Shown here one piece after another: positions 1 through 8,400 of a stretch of 62,844 nucleotides of DNA (position 1 is its first letter; the number at the start of each line of letters is the position of its first letter). The stretch is taken from the NCBI GenBank assembly GCA_964615375.1, contig CAZTOW010000055.1, positions 1 through 62,844 of the forward strand. Reading direction: 5' to 3'. The stretch is from CAZKWG01 sp964615375. GTDB lineage: Bacteria; Myxococcota_A; UBA796; CAZKWG01. Under the pieces are notes generated by a model. That model was not told the origin of the DNA. It saw only the letters and a program-made list of their open reading frames with translations, and ran no database searches. The position numbers and the translations under genes are program-made.

Positions 1-2
1 TC

Positions 3-569
3 CGCGCCGGGAAGCGCGACGAGGCGCGCGCGTGGTTCGTCGGCGCGACCGCCGCCTGGCCCGACTACCACTTCCCCGACGATCTGATCCCCACCGGCAA
101 CAGCCTGAGCCTGCTGTACGAGGACGCGCACGCCACACCCAAGTCCACGGAGCGCGCGCCGATGGACCTCCAGAAGGGCCTGGACGTCTACATCAACGGG
201 GAGGAGGCACAAAATCGCCCGCTCGATCGGCCTGCCGTGTTCCAGGTCCAGGTCTGGCCTGCGGGTGTGGTGTGGACCGGCGTGCTCGATCCGGGCGAGG
301 CGCTGCCCGTAGAGGAGATGCCCGAGCTGCGACCGGCGCTGGAGGAACGCGACCGCCGCGTGCGCATCTCCCGGCGTCTGGCCGTGGTCGCGGGCGCCAG
401 CACGCTGGCGGCGGCGGGCCTGGAGGCCGCCGTCTGGTCCACGCGCGACTCGTCTGGCGAGCGGGCGACGCTCTCTACGCCGCTGGCGATCACGATGCAT
501 GGCGCGGCGCTGGCGGCCGGCGGGCTCGCCATCGGGTCGGGCGGCGCGGCGCTGATGGTGCGTTGGTGA
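3..569 (+). CDS. C-terminal part of a membrane-anchored protein paired with a Ser/Thr kinase (5' truncated by the window edge)
   Basis: The reading frame is open from the left edge to a TGA at 567-569, so only the last ~188 residues are visible. The end of the protein has two hydrophobic stretches separated by a short loop, preceded by an Arg-rich segment (RRVRISRR), which suggests two membrane helices. The stop overlaps the GTG start of the following kinase by 4 bp (GTGA), so the two are translationally coupled. The same arrangement (protein ending in two hydrophobic helices and a final Trp, followed at once by a kinase) recurs at 37564-35276, so this is probably a paralogous module. By analogy with that copy, the missing N-terminus would carry a signal peptide and helical or TPR-like repeats. 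Function unknown. Confidence 0.75.
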   Translation, partial: RAGKRDEARAWFVGATAAWPDYHFPDDLIPTGNSLSLLYEDAHATPKSTERAPMDLQKGLDVYINGEEAQNRPLDRPAVFQVQVWPAGVVWTGVLDPGEALPVEEMPELRPALEERDRRVRISRRLAVVAGASTLAAAGLEAAVWSTRDSSGERATLSTPLAITMHGAALAAGGLAIGSGGAALMVRW

Positions 570-2260
570 GACAGTACACGGTGCTCGAAGTGTTGGGCCG
601 AGGCGGCTTCGGCAAGGTCGTGCGCGCCCGCTTCGAGGGACCGCGCGGCTTCACGCGCCAGGTCGCGATCAAGCTGCTGTTGCCCTCGTCGAACACCGAG
701 CGCAACGCCGAGGCCCTGCGCCGCCTGCGCGACGAGGCGCGCCTGTTGGGCCTGCTGCAACACCGGGCGCTGGTCGCGGTGGACCGTCTCGCGATCATCG
801 ACGGCGAGTGGTCCGTCGTTATGGAGTACGTCGCGGGGGTCGATGGAGAACGCCTGATCAGCGGCGGCCCGATGCCGGTTCGCCCCGCCTTCGAGATCGT
901 GCATGAGATCGCCGATGTGTTGGATCACGCCTGGCATGTCCCCGGCCCTGAAGGGCACGCGCTCCGCATGCTGCACCGGGACATCAAGCCCGGCAACTTC
1001 CTGCTGACCGCAGACGGGCTGGTGAAGGTGCTCGATCTCGGCATCGCCCGCGCCGAGTTCGCCGCCCGCGAGGCGCTGACCGAGGACGTGAGCTTCGGCA
1101 CGCCGGCCTACATGGCGCCCGAGCGGCTGCGCGGCATCGAGGTCCACGAGGGCGACGTCTACTCGCTTGGGTGCGTCCTGTACGCGCTGCTCAAAGGCGA
1201 GCCCTTTGGCCGGTCTGGCCTGTCCATGCGCCCGCACACCCAGCACCGGAACGAGCGCATGGACGCGCTGCACGAGGCGCGGCCCGACGTACCCGTCGAG
1301 GCGCTGACCCTGCTCGCCGAGCTGCTGGCCTTCGATCCTGACGAGCGGCCGACCGCAGGTGTGCTCGCGACGAGGTGTCTCGCGTTGTCCGAGACGTTGC
1401 CAGCGCCCTCACTTCGGGCCTTCGCGCGCGAAGCTGTTCCCAGGCTTCGAGCGGAGCAGAAGGCGAAGCCATCGGCTGAGCTCGGCAGCGTGCTGCGCGA
1501 GGAGGCCGAGGGTGCGATGGAGGTGTCGTCGGGGTCCGCTGGGCAGGCCGAGCGGGTCGAGACGGCTTCGCGTCCACCCGTGCCTGTCGTGGAGGCGCCG
1601 CCACCTGTGGCGCCGAGCGTGGCGCCGCCCAGGCCGCCGCCGATTATCGTGCGTCAGGAGCTGGAAGAGACCGCGCCGCTGCCAGGACAGGTCAAAGAGA
1701 TCGACGCGCGCGGATTGACGAAGGGCGCGATGATCGCGGGCTTCGTCGGCGCGATCTCGCTCGCGCTTGTCGCGTGGCTGGGGATCGGCGGGCTCCACGA
1801 TCTGCCGTCGTCCGAGCAGACGGACACGCCGCCCGAGCAGGCCACGCCCACAGACGAGCCTGACGCTCCTGACGGTGGGCTGGAGAGCGCCGTCGTCTCG
1901 GCCGAGGCTCCCGTCGAGGTCACCACCGACGCGACAGCCCGTGCGTCCACCCGATCCTCGGCGGGCACCCCTGCGACCCCGCGCGCAGACCTGGTCACGA
2001 CCTCCACCCCAGCCCCCACTGCCACCAGACCCAGCCCCGCCGCGAACGTGCTCGTGAAGGGCGGCGTGTCGGTCACGCTGGAGCAGCAGGGCCGCAAGGT
2101 CACCCTGCCCGGCGCGGTCTCACCGGGAAAGTACAAGATTCTCGCGACCTTCGATGGTGCTCTGGAGCCGGCGGGCAACGTCACCGTCCCCGCGACCGGC
2201 CGCGTCACTATCACCTGCGACGCGAGCACGTTCATGTGTGCGAGCGCGACCGAGCCGTAG
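566..2260 (+). CDS. Hanks-type Ser/Thr protein kinase with C-terminal membrane anchor
   Basis: A 564-aa protein. Kinase subdomains are clear: glycine loop GRGGFGKV near residues 11-18, VAIK lysine near 35, catalytic HRDIKPGN near 137-144, metal-binding DLG near 157 (Leu replacing the usual Phe), and an APE motif near 182. A Pro/Thr-rich linker follows, then one transmembrane helix near 388-408 and a ~150-residue periplasmic-side tail ending in a small beta-rich segment with two Cys. The GTG start at 566 is chosen because it directly precedes the kinase fold and overlaps the upstream stop. It presumably phosphorylates cytoplasmic targets in response to an envelope signal sensed by its tail or by the preceding membrane protein. 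It is paralogous in layout to the kinase at 35276-36856, whose tail has a similar ALP..V.PG.Y pattern. Substrates cannot be read from the sequence. Confidence 0.92.
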   Translation: MRQYTVLEVLGRGGFGKVVRARFEGPRGFTRQVAIKLLLPSSNTERNAEALRRLRDEARLLGLLQHRALVAVDRLAIIDGEWSVVMEYVAGVDGERLISGGPMPVRPAFEIVHEIADVLDHAWHVPGPEGHALRMLHRDIKPGNFLLTADGLVKVLDLGIARAEFAAREALTEDVSFGTPAYMAPERLRGIEVHEGDVYSLGCVLYALLKGEPFGRSGLSMRPHTQHRNERMDALHEARPDVPVEALTLLAELLAFDPDERPTAGVLATRCLALSETLPAPSLRAFAREAVPRLRAEQKAKPSAELGSVLREEAEGAMEVSSGSAGQAERVETASRPPVPVVEAPPPVAPSVAPPRPPPIIVRQELEETAPLPGQVKEIDARGLTKGAMIAGFVGAISLALVAWLGIGGLHDLPSSEQTDTPPEQATPTDEPDAPDGGLESAVVSAEAPVEVTTDATARASTRSSAGTPATPRADLVTTSTPAPTATRPSPAANVLVKGGVSVTLEQQGRKVTLPGAVSPGKYKILATFDGALEPAGNVTVPATGRVTITCDASTFMCASATEP

Positions 2261-2456
2261 TTCCACATTTCGAGACCACGGTCCAACTTTCTGAGCCTGG
2301 AGGGTTGCACGTCGGGCCGTATTATGTCCAATACAAGGTGCGCCTGATCCGCGGCGCCGCGACCGCCTGATCTGCCTGTTCAAGGCTGATCCTGGCGGAG
2401 GTGTGTCCTGTGTACCGACCTCACGACATGACTCGATCATCGAGACTGGAGACGAC
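2261..2456. other. Short intergenic region, no gene seen
   Basis: 196 bp between the kinase and the next plus-strand gene. It is less GC-rich at its start, and no convincing terminator or named promoter could be assigned by eye. Confidence 0.5.
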
Positions 2457-2876
2457 ATGACCGAACTCTCGCGCCCGCCGCTCGAACAGGGCACCGCCCT
2501 CACGCAGCTCTGGGAGGCCGCCGACGATCTCCGCGCCGCCCAGGCGGCGCTATCCTCCCGCGTCCAGGAGCACAGCATGGTGGTCTTCTCCTACGTGCGC
2601 GACATCGCCGATGGGGGCGAGCCCGATCCCGCCGAGCTGCTGCGCTCGCACGGCCAGATCGAGGCGCTCGTCCAACAGGTCAACGATCGCCTGACCGCCG
2701 GCCAGGACGCGCTGTCGGAGCTGCGCTTCGGGCTGCTGCCCCAGCCGGACGCCGATCCAGCGCTGGAGGCTCGCGCCATGGAGCACCTTCGCGAGCGGTT
2801 CCGACGGCGTGCCAGCAGCGCGGATGGGCCGCTGCCGGAGGATCCACGCCCGAGGGCCTCGGAGCAGGACGGGTAG
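2457..2876 (+). CDS. Hypothetical helical protein, 139 aa
   Basis: A small acidic protein predicted to be largely alpha-helical. Two amphipathic segments (about residues 15-45 and 55-85) resemble short coiled coils, followed by an Arg-rich stretch (FRRR) and a disordered, charged C-terminus rich in Pro, Asp and Arg. The ATG at 2457 is preceded by GAGAC rather than a strong ribosome site. The frame is also open upstream to 2403 but without a better start. It converges on the coiled-coil gene 2943-4343 and shares a hairpin terminator with it. No family was recognised and no catalytic motif is visible. Confidence 0.6.
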   Translation: MTELSRPPLEQGTALTQLWEAADDLRAAQAALSSRVQEHSMVVFSYVRDIADGGEPDPAELLRSHGQIEALVQQVNDRLTAGQDALSELRFGLLPQPDADPALEARAMEHLRERFRRRASSADGPLPEDPRPRASEQDG

Positions 2877-2889
2877 CGCAGACGAACGA

Positions 2890-2919
2890 AGCCCCCGCTC
2901 GGAGGTCCGGCCGGGGGCT
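2890..2919. terminator. Hairpin between convergent genes
   Basis: AGCCCCCG at 2890-2897 pairs with CGGGGGCT at 2912-2919 around a 14-nt loop. It lies between the stops of two convergent genes, the usual place for a bidirectional terminator. There is no U-run on either side, so termination strength is uncertain. Confidence 0.55.
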
Positions 2920-2942
2920 GATGACGCCGCAGGTGCGGACGA

Positions 2943-4343
2943 TCAGTCGTCGTCGCGCAGCGGAGCGAGCACCTCCTCGGCGCGCCGGAGGAGGTCCTGC
3001 GTGAACATCTCGTTCTGGTCACGCAGCTCGGCGTTGTCGTGCTCCAGCTCGGCGATCCGCCGCTGGAGCTCGACGATCTGTTGATCGAGCTGACGCACAC
3101 GGTCGGTCATGGAGGCGCGCCCGTCGCGGTCGGCGCCGGCACGACCACGGATCTGGCGCAGCTCGGCCTCCAGCGCGTCGTTGCGGGCGCGCAGGTCGTC
3201 GCGCTCCTGCTCCATCTCGGCCAGCGCGCGTTGGAGGCGACGCTGCTCGCCCGTGTCCGGTCGGGACCGGCTCGCGCGATCTTCGGCGCGGATCCGAGAC
3301 TCGGCGTCGGAGGCACGCTGCTCCGCATCATCGCGAGCGCGCTCAGCCTCGGCGAGGCGCTGGCGCAGGGCGTTCATCTCACCGGCGCCGCTCTGGAGCC
3401 GCCTCATCCGGGACTCCGCATTGGTGGATCGCGCCTCGGCGTCCGCGGCGCGCTGCTCTGCGTCGGCGACTCGCTGTTCTGCGTCCTGGAGCTGCCGGTC
3501 GCGCTCGGCGAGCTGGCGACGCATCTTCAGCGTCTCCGACTGGGCCCGCGCCGCGTCCTGGGTGCGGGCCTCGGCGGTGGCCAGGCGCGCCTCCAGCTCC
3601 TCGGCGCGGTCGGTGGCCTGCTGGAGCTGCGACTGCAGCTCGGAGAGCTGGCGGCGCAGGCGGGTGATCTCGGCCGGGCCGCCGGTGGTCTCGCGCACCC
3701 TCGCCTCGGCCGTGGAGAGCCGCACGGCGAGCTCCTCAGCGCGATCCGCGTTGGACTGCGCCTCCTGGAGCTGGGCCTGCTGCTCCGCGACCTGTCGCCG
3801 CAGCCGCGCGATCTCAGCCTGCGCACCGCTGTTGTCGCGGCCCCTGGCCTCTGCTCCGGCGAGGCGCGCGCCCAGATCCTCCGCGCGGCGCTCGGATTCG
3901 GACAGCGCCCCGCGCACCCGCTCCAGCTCGGCGTCCGCGGCCCGAACGCGAGCCTCCAGCTTACGGTGCTCGCCCTGGAGCCGGAACAGCTCGTCGTCGC
4001 GAACCGCAGGCGCGGGCACCCAGGTCGGGCCGTCGCCGTCGTCGTCCTCAGGCTCGTCACTGGCGGCGCCGTCCTTGCGGCGCACCGAGGCGCTCTCCGG
4101 CTTGCCTTGGACCGGTTGCAAGCGTACGCGGAAGCGGGGCGCGCCCTCGGCGAAGAGCTTGTCGAAGGTGCTGATCGCCCAGGTCATGCCCTCGGCGACC
4201 GAGCGCACGGCGCGCCGCTCGACCTGGCGCTCCTTGCCCTCGGCGTTGAAGGCGGAGAGCGAGATCTCGGCGCCGGGCTCGGTCACGGCGCGGGTCATGA
4301 GGCGTTCGACGTTGTCGAGGTTCTTCCAATCGTCACTGGCCAT
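2943..4343 (-). CDS. Long coiled-coil protein, 466 aa
   Basis: After a ~110-residue globular N-terminus and an acidic patch (EPEDDDGDG), residues ~125-460 are almost pure coiled coil. They contain repeated heptad-like blocks such as QLQ/AEARA/AEQRA and many Glu, Arg, Gln and Ala. The start at 4343 is supported by an excellent ribosome site (AAAGGAG, 7 nt upstream). Upstream in-frame codons lack such a signal. It overlaps the 60-aa gene 4333-4515 by 11 bp, giving a two-gene operon that diverges from an XRE regulator across a large inverted repeat. A structural, scaffolding or SMC-like tethering role is possible, but no ATPase head or other domain is present, so function is unknown. The complementary strand carries long open frames that are shadows of this repetitive sequence. 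Confidence 0.85.
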   Translation of the reverse strand: MASDDWKNLDNVERLMTRAVTEPGAEISLSAFNAEGKERQVERRAVRSVAEGMTWAISTFDKLFAEGAPRFRVRLQPVQGKPESASVRRKDGAASDEPEDDDGDGPTWVPAPAVRDDELFRLQGEHRKLEARVRAADAELERVRGALSESERRAEDLGARLAGAEARGRDNSGAQAEIARLRRQVAEQQAQLQEAQSNADRAEELAVRLSTAEARVRETTGGPAEITRLRRQLSELQSQLQQATDRAEELEARLATAEARTQDAARAQSETLKMRRQLAERDRQLQDAEQRVADAEQRAADAEARSTNAESRMRRLQSGAGEMNALRQRLAEAERARDDAEQRASDAESRIRAEDRASRSRPDTGEQRRLQRALAEMEQERDDLRARNDALEAELRQIRGRAGADRDGRASMTDRVRQLDQQIVELQRRIAELEHDNAELRDQNEMFTQDLLRRAEEVLAPLRDDD

Positions 4344-4515
4344 GGTTTTCTCCTTTGGTGGGATTGGTGGTGGAGTCCTCTGGCTCCGGTTCGCCGGCCC
4401 CCTCGGACGTGGCCCGCGCCGCCCGTACCGCGCCCAGCGCCAGCAGATGCGCCAGCCGGCGGCGGATCGTCGCCGTCGGGTCGGACACCTCTCTCTGGCG
4501 TTGGGCTGCGGACAT
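4333..4515 (-). CDS. Small protein, 60 aa, upstream partner of the coiled-coil gene
   Basis: A 60-residue frame beginning MSAAQRQREV with a helical, Arg/Ala/Leu-rich middle (TIRRRLAHLLALG) and a polar acidic tail. A ribosome site GGAGAGG sits about 11 nt before the ATG. Its stop lies inside the start region of the coiled-coil gene, so translation is probably coupled. It is the first gene of a divergently transcribed pair. No family recognised. Confidence 0.6.
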   Translation of the reverse strand: MSAAQRQREVSDPTATIRRRLAHLLALGAVRAARATSEGAGEPEPEDSTTNPTKGENHGQ

Positions 4516-4606
4516 GGCGGACGCACCTCTCCGAAGAGACCCGGTGTGTAAAGCCGACTCTCCCGTGGTTCTGATTGCACGAGGCGCGGCTCGTCGCCGC
4601 CTCCTC

Positions 4607-4669
4607 ATGCTTGCAGTCTGACAGCAGCGCTTGACCTCTGCAAGCACTTTGCTGTTAGACTACAAGCAT
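4607..4669. promoter_or_regulatory. Divergent control region with a 20-bp inverted-repeat operator
   Basis: The left arm ATGCTTGCAGTCTGACAGCA (4607-4626) matches the reverse complement of the right arm (4650-4669) at 18 of 20 positions. The 23-bp spacer contains TTGACC, a plausible -35 box for the rightward XRE gene, with GTTAGA about 17 bp later as a weak -10. A shorter inverted repeat (GCTTG/CAAGC) is nested in the spacer. The element sits between the divergent starts at 4515 and 4682, the expected place for an autoregulated XRE repressor site. Confidence 0.75.
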
Positions 4670-4681
4670 CCAGGAGCGACC

Positions 4682-5392
4682 ATGCCTTCCCCGCTGCGGC
4701 CGGCCACCGACATCACCACCGTCTTCGGGCGCACGCTGGGCGCCGTGCGCGCGCTGGCCGGCTACAGCCAGACCGAGCTCGCCGCGCTCATCCCCGTAGA
4801 CCGCAGCGCCATCGCCCGCTTCGAGATCGGCCGCACCACCACCAGCGTGCCCATGCTCGTCGCCATCGAGCGCCCGCTGCTCGCCGCCCGCGCCCTGCGG
4901 CGGCCGGGCGACCTGATGCTGCTGACCATGCGCACCGCCGCACGCCTGCGGGCTGGCGGCGCCAGCGTCTACCTCGACCGGCCCCCGTCAGGCGCGCCGA
5001 AGGTCTCCATCGCCGAGGTCGTCGCCGCCGCCGAGGTCACCGTGCGCGCCTGGGCGGACCGGCTGGCTGCCTCCGACATCCTCCCAGGGCCGCCCCCGAG
5101 CCCGCGCGAGCGCGAGCCGCTGGCCGATGGTCCCGGAGACTACGAGGTCGCCCGCTGGATGACCGAAGAGGAGGAAGCCGAGGTCGCCCAGGTGCCCACG
5201 CGCGGGAGGTTCATCCGGGCGACGGTGGCACGGCCGACGGAGGACGATCTGCTGTTGTCGCGGCCACACCTGCGGTCTCAGACACGCAGGGAGGAGGACA
5301 TCGAGCCGAAGACCCGCCGCGAGGAGGACGCCGAGCCGAGGACGAGCAGGTTCATCCGACCGACGGGGCGAGGGCCGCAGCGGAGCGATTGA
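4682..5392 (+). CDS. XRE-family helix-turn-helix regulator, 236 aa
   Basis: Residues ~15-70 form a Cro/C1-type HTH (YSQTELAALIPVDRSAIARFE), the DNA-binding domain of many phage and defence-island repressors. The next ~60 residues include a second helical block ending in a possible second helix-turn-helix (VSIAEVVAAAEVTVRAWADRL). The C-terminus is charged and probably disordered, with a short tandem repeat (TRREED.EPKT and TRREEDAEPRT). The ATG at 4682 follows AGGAG at 8 nt. It is preceded by a 20-bp inverted repeat that it is likely to bind, controlling itself and the divergent coiled-coil operon. The large reverse-transcriptase gene begins 97 bp downstream on the same strand and could also be under its control. 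Confidence 0.85.
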   Translation: MPSPLRPATDITTVFGRTLGAVRALAGYSQTELAALIPVDRSAIARFEIGRTTTSVPMLVAIERPLLAARALRRPGDLMLLTMRTAARLRAGGASVYLDRPPSGAPKVSIAEVVAAAEVTVRAWADRLAASDILPGPPPSPREREPLADGPGDYEVARWMTEEEEAEVAQVPTRGRFIRATVARPTEDDLLLSRPHLRSQTRREEDIEPKTRREEDAEPRTSRFIRPTGRGPQRSD

Positions 5393-5489
5393 CCCGATGA
5401 CGCGCCCCCGCTCGGCCCTGGCAGACCTCGAAGGTCGCTGATACGGACAGGCAGAATGTCCCCAGGTCGAGCGGACATGTCAGGAGCGG
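5393..5489 (+). promoter_or_regulatory. Leader of the reverse-transcriptase gene with short inverted repeats
   Basis: The 97-bp gap contains GGACA..TGTCC (5-bp arms, 7-bp spacer) and the 8-bp palindrome GACATGTC close to the start. AGGAG at 5482-5486 is the ribosome site. The repeats could be operator sites, which is an inference. Confidence 0.4.
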
Positions 5490-8400
5490 ATGTCCAGGTA
5501 CAGCAAAGCCGACGCGAATATCCTCTTCAGCCCTTGGGTGCTGCGGGCGGCCTGGCGCAAGGTCCGCAACTGGGGAGAGTCGGCGGTCTGGCTGGACACG
5601 TCCGAACTGCTCGCTTGGGAGGCCGATCCCTGGGCCCAGCTCGCGCGCCTTGCGACCGATCTGCGCGAAGACCGCTGGCACCCGTACCCATTCCCGCTGG
5701 TCCCCTATCCGAAAAAGGGCGATCAGACGCGCCACTTCTGCCAACCCTCGATGCGCGATCAGGTCGGCTTCGCGGTGTTCATGGTGCTGCTCGGGCCCTT
5801 CCTGGAGGCCCGGATGCCCAACGTCTCGTTCGGCAACCGTCTCTTCCGGCCGCGGGTCCTCAGGCAGCCAGCAGGGGGAAGTTCAAGAAAGGACGAGGAG
5901 GACGACGGCGCCCGCTGGTTCCGCGCCCCCTTCAGCCTCGGCCAGGATCGCGTCTACGAGAGCTTCTCCTCCGGCTATGGTCTGTTTCGACGCCTGCTTC
6001 AATGGGTGACCAACGATGGCCTCCTTGGCGCAGCGCCGCGGCGCGGTGACGACGAGCGCGACAGGGAGGATCCAGATCTGCTGCCGTACTTCCAAGGACG
6101 CTTCGGCAGCCCCTGGTCTTCGCCACCCGACCGTGACCGCCCCCTTCACTACCTGCGCATCGACCTGAGCACGACCTACCCCGCGATCAGCAGGGAGGCC
6201 CTCGGACGCACGATGAAGGTCATGCTCGGCGACGAGGCCACGCTTTCAGGACGACTTCCGGCGGATCATGGCCGATGGGGACTCCCGATCATCGGGCGCA
6301 GCGGTGGAGAGCCGGGCATCTGGCACCCGGACGGAGGCCCGAGCCCGTTTCCAGGGTGGCTGGAGAAGCCGCGCAATGGGCTGGACCAGCATCCATGGCG
6401 CTTGCTCGCCGGCGACGCCGAACTCCGACTCATCCTCGCAGACCAGCTCTGCGCCGCTCTGGATCAGGTCGAGTACGCGCCCTGGGCTGAACCTGCGGGC
6501 TGGGCGACATCGGACGACACGGGAGAGGCGCCTGCGCGCGTCCGAGGAGAAGACACGATCTACGACGAAGTGAAGTACGACACCGCCGGGATCTGGCGCC
6601 CGTCATGCAGCCTCCCCGCAGACCTGCGGGCCAGCCAACGCTTCGGACTGCCGACAGGACTCATCGTCGGTGGCCTGCTCTGCAACGCCGCCCTCACGCC
6701 GCTGGACTGGCACTTCTGCCGGCGCTTCGAGGAGGCCAGGCGCGACAACACGCCGCGCCTGCTCTTCCTGCGCTTCGTCGACGACATCGTGCTGCTCTCA
6801 GAGCGGCCGGAGGCCCTGTTCGAAGCCGTCCACCAGATCAAAGGGCTCCTTGGCGACCACCCCTACCTGATGATCAACGCCGAGAAGACCCGGCCAGACG
6901 GGTACGAGAACCTGGTCCGGCGCGTGGTCGAGGGCGGCCCCCTGCCAACTGGACGAGAGCTGAACCAGCTCCCGCGCCTGACCCGCGCGAGCGCCGACCT
7001 CTTCACCACCGAGATGGTCCGAGAGATGAGCGAGCTCGGCGAGGAGGCGCTCGACGAGCGCTACGGCGGCCCCGGGTTGGAGCGCACGGAGCGCCTGCTG
7101 AGCCTGCTCGGACGCGGGGACAGTGACGAAGAGGTGGCCGACGCCGCGCGGCTGTCCTTCGCCCTGGGTCGCCTGGCGCAGGCGAGCTGGCCCGACGGGC
7201 CAATCACGCGGGGCGACCGCCCTCCCCTCAGGCGCAAACAGCTTGAGCAGCTGATCCTCCACAGCGCCGAACGCGCCGTGCGGGCTCACCCGGCGCGAAC
7301 CCAGCTCTGGCGGCCGACGCTCATCCTCGCGCTGCGCACCGGCCAAGCCGGGCTCGCGGTCCTCACCGAGCAGGTCCTGCCGCTCATCGCGTGGTCCTCA
7401 CCTCGGGCCGGGGACGATGCAAACGCCTGGAACACCTGGGAGGGCACGCGGCCAGCGGAGCCCGACCTGGTGCGGCCGACACCGGACGATTCAGAAGACG
7501 CCGAGACGGTGGAGCATCGGCGTGTGCAGAATCGGCGCCTTCGCGCCAGCTGGCACAGGGCCGCGTTCTGGAGAAACTGGCTGTCGGTCCTGCTGGAGCT
7601 ACGTCGGAGGGTGGAGGCCCCCGCATCTCGGCGACCAAGGTCCGGCACCTGGCTGAGCCACCTGGACCGGGCTGAGGCCCGAGCGGCGCTCACGACGATG
7701 GAGAACCTGGAGCACTGGCTTGCGGCGCTCTACCCGGATGTCGTCGAACCGAGCTACTGGGGTGAGAGCGGCGCGTTTCTGTGGTGGTGGGAGGCTGAGG
7801 CCCTGCGATCTGCGCTGTTGGCGCTGACACCGCCGAGCGTCGAGGCGCTTCGCTGGTTGGGCGCTCCCGCCGCAGGCAGCCTGCGAGAGCTTCAAGGGAC
7901 GCCACCCGGCCTGCCCAATTCCCTGGCAAAGCACGGTGATCTCCTCGCCGCCCTAAACAGGACGCTCGGAGCCGTGATGGTCTCCACCGACGACGGCCTC
8001 GCGTCTGGGCTCGGGAGTCCGATCAGCACCGACATCTGGTTGGCGCGCCTGAAGCGTCCCGATGCCCCGACCAGCGACATCGCCACGCCATCCGATGTGG
8101 GGTCGATGGCCCAGCTCGCGCGTGTGCTGCCTCCAGAGCGGCTGTTGTCCTGGTTGAAGCACGTCGATGGTCCGCTTCCAAGGCCGACCGTTGTTCCTGA
8201 GCAGCCGGACGACTGGCGCCGTGTTGAGACGCTGGACACGTACCGCCAGCTTCGTGGGGCCATGCTGTCGCTCGGACTTCAACCTACGTGGCAACAGTTC
8301 GAGGGGTGGTTCGCGGTGGAGGACATTGGCACATGGCCAGGTGCCTCAGAGGGAGAGAATGGCCTCGACCTCCGCAGCACCTTGCTCGCGCTGCCTCGGG

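Noticed and set aside
3039..4574. Plus-strand 511- and 480-codon frames
   Set aside because: They are antisense shadows of the repetitive, GC-rich coiled-coil gene and show no domain or start signal.
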